A DNA stretch of 64,000 nucleotides from the NCBI RefSeq assembly GCF_963583255.1, contig NC_084817.1:16659989-16723988 (forward strand). The letters are read 5' to 3'. A model generated the notes under the pieces. It did no database searches. It was not told the origin of the DNA and worked only from the letters and a program-made list of their open reading frames with translations. Source of the stretch: Pyrus communis (Eukaryota; Streptophyta; Magnoliopsida; Rosales; Rosaceae). A program made the translations under genes and the position numbers. Positions 58,906 through 64,000 of this stretch are shown here, piece after piece (position 1 is the stretch's first letter; each line of letters begins with the position of its first letter).

Positions 58906-60006
58906 ATGGCACTTGATAATGCTTCTCTTTTGTCACAACTCATGGAAAGGTCCCAAATGCAAAGAGTTGGTACATTTGATCATAATCAATCAAAGAACGA
59001 CGTGTTTTCCAATACTTACAATTCGGATTGGAGTGATCATTCAAACTCTATGTGGTGGGAACCTCAAAATGTTCAACAAGAAGGATATTGGCAGCCATAT
59101 GAGGAGTTCTATTCAATGCCTATGCAGCCACCACAATCTGCCCAAAGCAATGTAGGTAATTCAAGTGATAATGATAAGATTTTTCAATTACTTACTACTT
59201 TGACGCAGGAAGTCCAAACTCAAAACAAAGAGAGAAAAAATCACGACAAAAGGTTGGACCACTTGGAAAAGCAAATTGGGCAGATAGCGGAGTTCGTAGG
59301 ACAATTTCGAGACCAAGGCAAACTACCTAGTTCAACCATTGCAAATCCGAAGGGAGGATTTGAAACTGCCAAGGAAATCATCTTGAGAAGTGGCAAGGAG
59401 GTTGGAACGGACCCTCAACCATCAAAATCAAATCACAAGGAAGATGAAAGATTGCAATTTGAGGAAGAGGAATACACCCAAGCCACGGCAAGGGTGGAAA
59501 CACCTTTGCCGCAGGCACCTATTACCCCTATGCCATCCAATTCAGGTAAGGTTGTTCCAAATTTCATTATTTCTAACCCCGTTCCAACAAATATCCCTAT
59601 TCCTTGCAGGTTCATGAATTCCAAGGAAGAAGAAAGTGAAAAACACATCTTGGAAGCCCTTCCAAAGGTGCAAAGTATGGAATATCAAGAATTCGTTAAA
59701 GAGGATATACTTGAGACAACAATTCCCAAAGAAGTTGGATTTTATGACACGGGACAAGTCATAACTCTCAAAACACCAAATCTAGCTGAATTTTCTGGTC
59801 CTACAACTTTCGAAGGGGTGTTTATTCTTGAGTTCATGTCGGAGCACACAGGTAAGCCGCCTCCCCGAATTTCAATTTTCTTTTATACTAATATGTTGTT
59901 AATGATTCAGGCATCCACTCTAGAATTTAAACCATTAACGGATCATCTCAAGTATCACCTCCCATTCAAGGATCAATTTCATGCCGTGGGCTCCAATGGG
60001 GAATGA
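58906..60006 (+). CDS. Athila-like Gag C-terminal region with protease-linked remnant
   Basis: 366 residues, open from ATG to stop. Residues 1-85 are polar and aromatic (SNSMWWEPQNVQQEGYWQPY). Residues about 90-130 form a coiled coil (LTTLTQEVQTQNKERKNHDK, LDHLEKQIGQIAEFVGQF). Residues 138-165 contain KLPSSTIANPKGGFETAKEI and ILRSGKEV, the junction that precedes protease in Athila polyproteins. A charged linker and PVPTNIPIPCRF follow. Near the C-terminus LEFKPLTDHLKYHLPF resembles the segment between protease and RT. The capsid core, protease catalytic region and all of RT-integrase are missing, so the ORF fuses the edges of a large deletion. A pyrimidine tract ending TTTTAG lies 20 bp upstream of the ATG. 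The protein could still bind Gag from a relative; that is inference. Confidence 0.8.
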   Translation: MALDNASLLSQLMERSQMQRVGTFDHNQSKNDVFSNTYNSDWSDHSNSMWWEPQNVQQEGYWQPYEEFYSMPMQPPQSAQSNVGNSSDNDKIFQLLTTLTQEVQTQNKERKNHDKRLDHLEKQIGQIAEFVGQFRDQGKLPSSTIANPKGGFETAKEIILRSGKEVGTDPQPSKSNHKEDERLQFEEEEYTQATARVETPLPQAPITPMPSNSGKVVPNFIISNPVPTNIPIPCRFMNSKEEESEKHILEALPKVQSMEYQEFVKEDILETTIPKEVGFYDTGQVITLKTPNLAEFSGPTTFEGVFILEFMSEHTGKPPPRISIFFYTNMLLMIQASTLEFKPLTDHLKYHLPFKDQFHAVGSNGE

Positions 60007-60029
60007 GCATACCATCGTCCGGCTGCAAG

Positions 60030-60065
60030 ACGATAAAGAAAGCGCTACTTGGGAGGCAACCCAAT
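60030..60065 (+). other. Conserved coding end TIKKALLGRQPN
   Basis: Out of frame with the gag ORF but readable as TIKKALLGRQPN. It matches TLKKALARRQPS in the other Athila-like element (47338-47372). It is followed by an A-run (60115-60135). Confidence 0.6.
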
Positions 60066-60155
60066 ACACTGAATAAAATAAAGCATTGATCTCCGAGAAG
60101 TTACAAGTGCGGGAAAAAAAAAAAAAAAAAAAAAAGAAGTAAAAGAATGTAACTT

Positions 60156-60803
60156 TCACAAAGGTTGTTTACGTGAAGCCCCACTACGTGGCAAAACTCT
60201 TGGAGCGGGAGGCATCGGAGCGGGAGGCATCGAAGCGGGAGGCATCGAAGATAGATCATTCGAGGCCTCAATACTTGGTGGAACGCTAGATGACGCAGGA
60301 AAAAGGTGCCTCTGGAGGAAAGTCGCAAGCCTTTGACGGTCACTTTGAATTCGACCTTCAGATTCTTGCAGCTCATCAAGCTTCCTCTTCATGCCCGTCG
60401 AATAATTATTTGCAAGCACGTGCAAACTTCTATTCTCGTGCTTAAGCTGCTTGATCTCTTGCTTAAGATTTTCCACCTCTGCCATCAATGATTCAACTTG
60501 ACGGGATCGAGCAAGTAGGCGTTGGCCCATGTTGGACACAGAGCCCGCACACTGAACACTGAGAGCTAGGGACTCTTGAACGGCCAAACCATCAGACCGT
60601 CCTGAAAGCAGCCTACTATCTTTAGGAGTGAGGAGGTTCCTAGCTACTATTGTAGCTGTTGTTGCATCCTTCATCACGGAGTCTTCACCTGTAAGAGGGC
60701 TATTAAAAGATAAGAAAGATGGGCGCCATACATTACCTTGACGCGGCGCACCCGTATCACTACTGAGACTTAAATCTAAGTAGAGGTTAGATGGGTTAGC
60801 CAT
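60156..60803 (-). CDS. Antisense ORF: conserved coiled-coil protein of unknown function
   Basis: An open frame opposite to gag. I choose the ATG at 60803 (MANPSNLYLDLSLSSDTG) because the protein as I know it from other plant elements starts there; an in-frame ATG at 60869 would add 22 residues. 215 residues: an N-terminal conserved part (GNVWRPSFLSFNSPLTGEDS, DSRLLSGRSDGLAVQESLAL, VQCAGSVSNMGQRLLARSRQ), then a leucine-heptad coiled coil (VESLMAEVENLKQEIKQLKH), then a Pro-rich tail with a PPASMPPAPMPPAP repeat. No catalytic motif, signal peptide or membrane segment. It converges on gag with 150 bp between the stop codons. I recognise it as a recurrent antisense ORF of plant gypsy elements, but its role is not known to me. 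An intact frame in a non-coding neighbourhood suggests recent or maintained coding. Confidence 0.75.
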   Translation of the reverse strand: MANPSNLYLDLSLSSDTGAPRQGNVWRPSFLSFNSPLTGEDSVMKDATTATIVARNLLTPKDSRLLSGRSDGLAVQESLALSVQCAGSVSNMGQRLLARSRQVESLMAEVENLKQEIKQLKHENRSLHVLANNYSTGMKRKLDELQESEGRIQSDRQRLATFLQRHLFPASSSVPPSIEASNDLSSMPPASMPPAPMPPAPRVLPRSGASRKQPL

Positions 60804-60925
60804 TTTCAAAGGTGTTAAAAGAGAAGGGTGGATGGAGCAAAATCTCAAAGGGCCGGAGACGATTTTCACGAATGAGCAACCGTCAAAGTGTGCATGTTGG
60901 AGGTGATCGATACCTCTATAAAAAG

Positions 60926-61197
60926 GAGAGGCGACACGACCACCGATTCAAAAAGCCGGATTTTCCTGCGTAAAGTTCGGCAACGCTCTTCAAATACAAT
61001 CTCGGCTTTTCAGATAACACGTGCAACTTTGTCAAAGATCTCTGACAAAGTTGAAAACGCGTGGAGGTAAAATGAGAGGCGACACGACCACCAATTCAAA
61101 AAGCCGGATTTTCCTGCGTAAAGTTCGGCAACGCTTTTCAAATAACGCGTGCAACTTTGTCAAAAGATCTCTGACAAAGTTGAAAACGCGTGGAGGT
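60926..61197 (+). repeat. 148-bp tandem duplication with conserved hairpins
   Basis: Two units start GAGAGGCGACACGACCACC at 60926 and 61074; the second lacks about 19 bp. Each contains an inverted repeat CAACTTTGTCA/TGACAAAGTTG (61024-61053 with an 8-base loop; 61152-61182 with a 9-base loop). In the second unit ACGCGT stands on both sides of it. It lies just upstream of the antisense ORF in that ORF's own direction. Confidence 0.85.
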
Positions 61198-61267
61198 CAT
61201 TATCCCAACTACACACTTTTGCCGACAAGCGTGGATGACAGAGCCGCATCCGCACTACTACTTGCCA

Positions 61268-61357
61268 TTCAGAAATCAAAGAGGCGTTTGTTCAGAAATC
61301 GAAAAGACGCTTGCTCAAAAATCGAAGAAGTGTTTGTTCAGAAATCAAAGAGGTAAC
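61268..61357 (+). repeat. 23-bp tandem repeat, four units
   Basis: TTCAGAAATCAAAGAGGCGT-type units begin at 61268, 61291, 61314 and 61337, the last truncated. They follow the hairpin duplication directly. Confidence 0.88.
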
Positions 61358-62364
61358 ACCCTCTGAACCTCAAAAGCTGGGCCGCTTATTCAAGGATCGA
61401 AGAGTCATCACTCTTTTTCAAAAAGCCTGATTTGCTGGATTAAAACTTTTGTCGACAATGGTAAAGGAACAGTACCACCACTTGCTATTGGGAAATCCCT
61501 ATATATGTCGACCTTCATCTTTTATGGCAAGGCAGACCTGCAAAAAAATGCCCAACTCTTCCTCACCTCTGAGGGCGCACTCCCAGCAAAGCCTCTCGAA
61601 ATACTCAATTTTTTCTTCTTCCCCAAAGAAGATACCAGATGCCTGGAGTACAGATGAGGCAGGAGGAAACGGTAGATCGAAGCATGTGGAGACAAGCACA
61701 ACAAATACATGTGCTGATTCATTCGCCGCTTCTTCAAAAGCAAAGGTATCTCATATCATCAAGGTCAAAAGCAAAAGTATCTCATATCATGCTCTTTCCC
61801 TGTCTTTTCCTTTGTCCTTGTTCTTACTCGCATAGTAAAGTGAAAGAAAGCAATCAGCCGGCACTTGGAGTCAGTCTTCCGATCTGGAACCGACTACCTG
61901 GAATCTATTCCCTGGTTGCTTACTTAGCGTTGCTCTCGAGTAGTCATCTTCAACGGTTGATACACTTCCAGAGAAGGGACCACTTCTGCAAGGGGAGCAA
62001 GTAAGGCAAGTGAAAATGATACATTGAAGCATGTGGAGACAAGCGCAACAACTGCATATGCTGAGTTATCCTCTAACCCTCTTCAATACGAATTAGAAAG
62101 ATTGAACAAAGAAACAGATAAAAGGAGTAAGCTCAGACCTTCGGGGGAGACCAAAAGAATCCTCCAGCCCAGTTCAAGATTAAGCCTATGGAATCACCAA
62201 GATCAAGCCTCAATGCAATCACCAAGGAGAAGATGGAAGTTACACTCCACAACTAGATTTGCGTCCCTAAACTCTTCTCTTTGTTAGTTACATTCTGCCA
62301 TGTTTAGTATGTTTAGTTGCTGTTTATGTGTTTACTTATGTTTTGTGTGAATCTATGCTTAAAA
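61358..62364 (+). other. Athila-like element: repeat-bearing non-coding region
   Basis: Contains a 42-bp direct repeat (GAAGCATGTGGAGACAAGC at about 61678 and 62025) and a 35-bp tandem repeat with GTATCTCATATCATCAAG/ATCTCATATCAT (61746-61790). Overlapping frames on both strands (61449-61835, 61639-62004, 62024-62287) show no known domain and overlap one another, so I do not call a gene. Confidence 0.55.
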
Positions 62365-62407
62365 CATTGAGGACAATGTTTGATTTAAGTGTTGGGGGGG
62401 GGGGGGG
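62365..62407 (+). other. CATTGAGGACAATG motif and 14-base G-tract
   Basis: The motif at 62365-62378 is shared with the other Athila-like element. It is followed by TTTGATTTAAGTGTT and then 14 consecutive G (62394-62407). A second purine-rich tract, AAGTGTGGGGGAAGGG, lies at 63235-63250. Neither is followed by an LTR start, so the true polypurine tract is either beyond the window or one of these is an internal copy. Confidence 0.6.
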
Positions 62408-64000
62408 TAACTAAGTATATTTGATGCAAATTCGTGGGATTTTATCACCCATAACTTCAAGTGTTGTTCCTTGCTGTTTTAAGGTGTTTTTAAGCTATTT
62501 TGGTGTGTTTTAGTATTTGTTGTTCTAAAAATCCGAAAATCCCAGAAAAAAATTGAAAACATGTTTTGAAAAGCCTAAAAAGAGTGTTTTGAGTCGTTTT
62601 TGTGTGTTTGTGTCTTAGGGTACCTTCCAACACAATGATGAGGATTCGGTTTGTAATTGCATGACTGTTAAAGAGAATGATTAACATGGATGAAAGTTTG
62701 ATTTACTCTTTGTTTATGCTTGGTTGTCGTTATAACTTATGACTTCACATGTAATCAAAAAGACGAAAAAATTAGTTTTTGTAACATGCTTGAAGGAAGG
62801 AACTCAAACAAATGCTACAACCTTGTGAGACTTGAGCCTAAACGATTATTTGGAGAGTTTAAATCTGTGCATTCTTGTTTTCTAAAGTCGTTGCATGATC
62901 TCATTATTCTTTGCTTGGTTACTACTTAGAAGGCGTTTCATCATTTAGTTCCAAATACTAGAACTCATGCCAATTTCATTCAAAACATGTTATTGAATTG
63001 CATAACACATATTCAAGATGAAGTTAGTAGTTACCACCATAGCCAAAAAGCCATCATTCCATGCATGTGTTTTTGTAGGTTTAACCCCGTTGAGCCTCGT
63101 TTAGCCTATTTTCTTTGTTAACCACATCACCCCTTACCTAGCTTAGAGTAGGACTTTCCTATACCCTTGTTCTTGAAGTATAGTGGAGCATGACTTAGAA
63201 GGAATTCTTTTTGAGTGACATTATTGCAGAAAACAAGTGTGGGGGAAGGGATTTTTGTGTGTATGTGTGTGCCGAAGTCTTAAAGGAGGCACGGGAAAAA
63301 CAAAAAAAAAACAAAAAAAAAAAACAAAAATGTGTGAAAAAGAAGAAGAAAAGAAAGAAAATGAGTGAAAATAAGTGAGAATGAACTCACAAGCGTTGAT
63401 GGTTGAAGAAAGGGTCCAAAAAGTTGAATATGGCCCTAAGTTTTGTGTGATTCCCCCTTGGGTGATCAAAGTTGACTTCTGCGTTCTAAAGGGAATTCTA
63501 AGTGCCTAATTCAATACTTTGCTCACTATTGCTTTAAGAACCTTTGTTTTCCATATCCCTTCTTTGTTATCCAAACACCCCAAGCCCCATTACAACCCGT
63601 GACTTCAATCTTGAGTGTTATGTGTTTCAATTTGTGGAGTTTGAACTTGGTATGAGCATATGGTGTCACTGGTTCTCGCATCTAAGTAGTAGCATTCCAT
63701 TCATGAGATCATACCTAAACATGCTTATTAACTCCAGAAATTGCTTCCTTTGTGATACATATATGTGAGTGTTCGTTTTCATGCTTACATCAATCTTCTC
63801 ACATATAACTAGATTAGGGTGTGTAGTCAGAAAATTGGAGTGAAAATTGAGTGCATATCTTGTAGGGAATTGAGCAAATTCTCTAAGGCATGTTACTACA
63901 TTCAAAACATGGTTTTAAATGCTTAATTGTGAACTAGTATGTGGTGACTATGATTAAGAATGTACTTAAGTGTGAAGATGACTAAAATCTGTGGGAATGA
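62408..64000 (+). other. Athila-like element: 3' untranslated region
   Basis: AT-rich with no ORF of note. Short stretches such as TGATCTCATTATT (62898) also occur in the 3' region of the 44464-49955 element. An A/C-run lies at 63297-63330. The 3' LTR is not reached. Confidence 0.6.

Larger units (their letters stand above)
56518..64000 (+). mobile_element. Athila-like LTR retrotransposon, apparently non-autonomous (3' end outside the window)
   Basis: 5' LTR at 56518-58770, tRNA-Asp primer-binding site at 58776-58792, one gag-type ORF, an antisense ORF, repeats and a long 3' non-coding region. No second LTR start (TGATAGGAGC) occurs before 64000. No RT, RNase H or integrase is seen between 60006 and 64000. 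Unlike the other elements in the window, both its ORFs are intact, suggesting a recent insertion. It interrupts the duplicated block, whose other copy holds the empty site at 23483-23487. Comparison with the second LTR would date it. Confidence 0.88.

Noticed and set aside
61449..62287. Three plus-strand ORFs of 87-128 residues in the Athila-like element
   Set aside because: They overlap each other and minus-strand frames, contain local duplications and have no recognisable motif. I could not separate them from chance.
63235..63250. Polypurine tract marking the start of the 3' LTR
   Set aside because: The sequence after it does not start TGATAGGAGC or resemble the 5' LTR.

Overview
The window looks like plant nuclear intergenic DNA. 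It is AT-rich and packed with retrotransposons and DNA transposons in several nested layers, with no intact host gene that I can recognise. No bacterial, organellar or viral gene set is present. The repeat families (Athila-like elements primed by tRNA-Asp, a Tat-lineage gypsy element with an antisense ORF, long solo LTRs ending TGTGACAACCC/GGGTGTGTCA, small Mutator-like MITEs) resemble those I associate with Rosaceae, probably apple or pear. That placement is from memory and is only moderately certain.

Layout. 1-7.1 kb: a LINE ORF2 tail (911-1690, minus) meets a TIR element carrying minisatellites (1697-2820). A solo Athila-like LTR with a perfect 5-bp target duplication (2897-4691) and a tRNA-derived SINE (5802-5970) follow. 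7.4-23.5 kb: a decayed minus-strand Ty1/copia element (7365-11041) is followed by non-coding DNA holding three later insertions: a second TIR/minisatellite element (12310-13598), a nearly full-length but dead copia element (14553-20643, TSD ATGGT) and a 1.4-kb TIR element (21199-22625). 24.6-28.4 kb: a 3.8-kb solo-LTR-like element (TSD ACATT) contains a tandem array of hairpin-forming repeats. 29.1-32.6 kb: an AT-rich repeat and a dead hAT transposon.

32.7-56.5 kb is a second, direct-orientation copy of the 6.5-23.5 kb block. It has been blown apart by a 10.8-kb Tat-lineage gypsy element (33091-43859, itself holding a nested solo LTR), a 5.5-kb non-autonomous Athila-like element (44464-49955), a Tourist-type MITE (52900-53471) and a 154-bp Mutator-like MITE (56242-56395). 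Because one copy of the block usually preserves the empty site of an insertion in the other, most insertion boundaries and target duplications can be read directly.

56518-64000 is the youngest-looking element: a plus-strand, apparently non-autonomous Athila-like retrotransposon with a 2.25-kb 5' LTR, a tRNA-Asp primer-binding site, one open gag-type ORF (58906-60006) and an open antisense ORF (60156-60803). Hairpin-bearing repeats and a long 3' non-coding region follow; its 3' LTR lies beyond the window.

The points I consider most worth a second look are: (i) antisense coiled-coil ORFs downstream of the sense genes in two different retrotransposons; (ii) the hairpin array at 26.96-27.91 kb, where differences between repeats preserve base pairing; (iii) short motifs shared by the two non-autonomous Athila-like elements; and (iv) the paralogous block that acts as a built-in record of insertion order.
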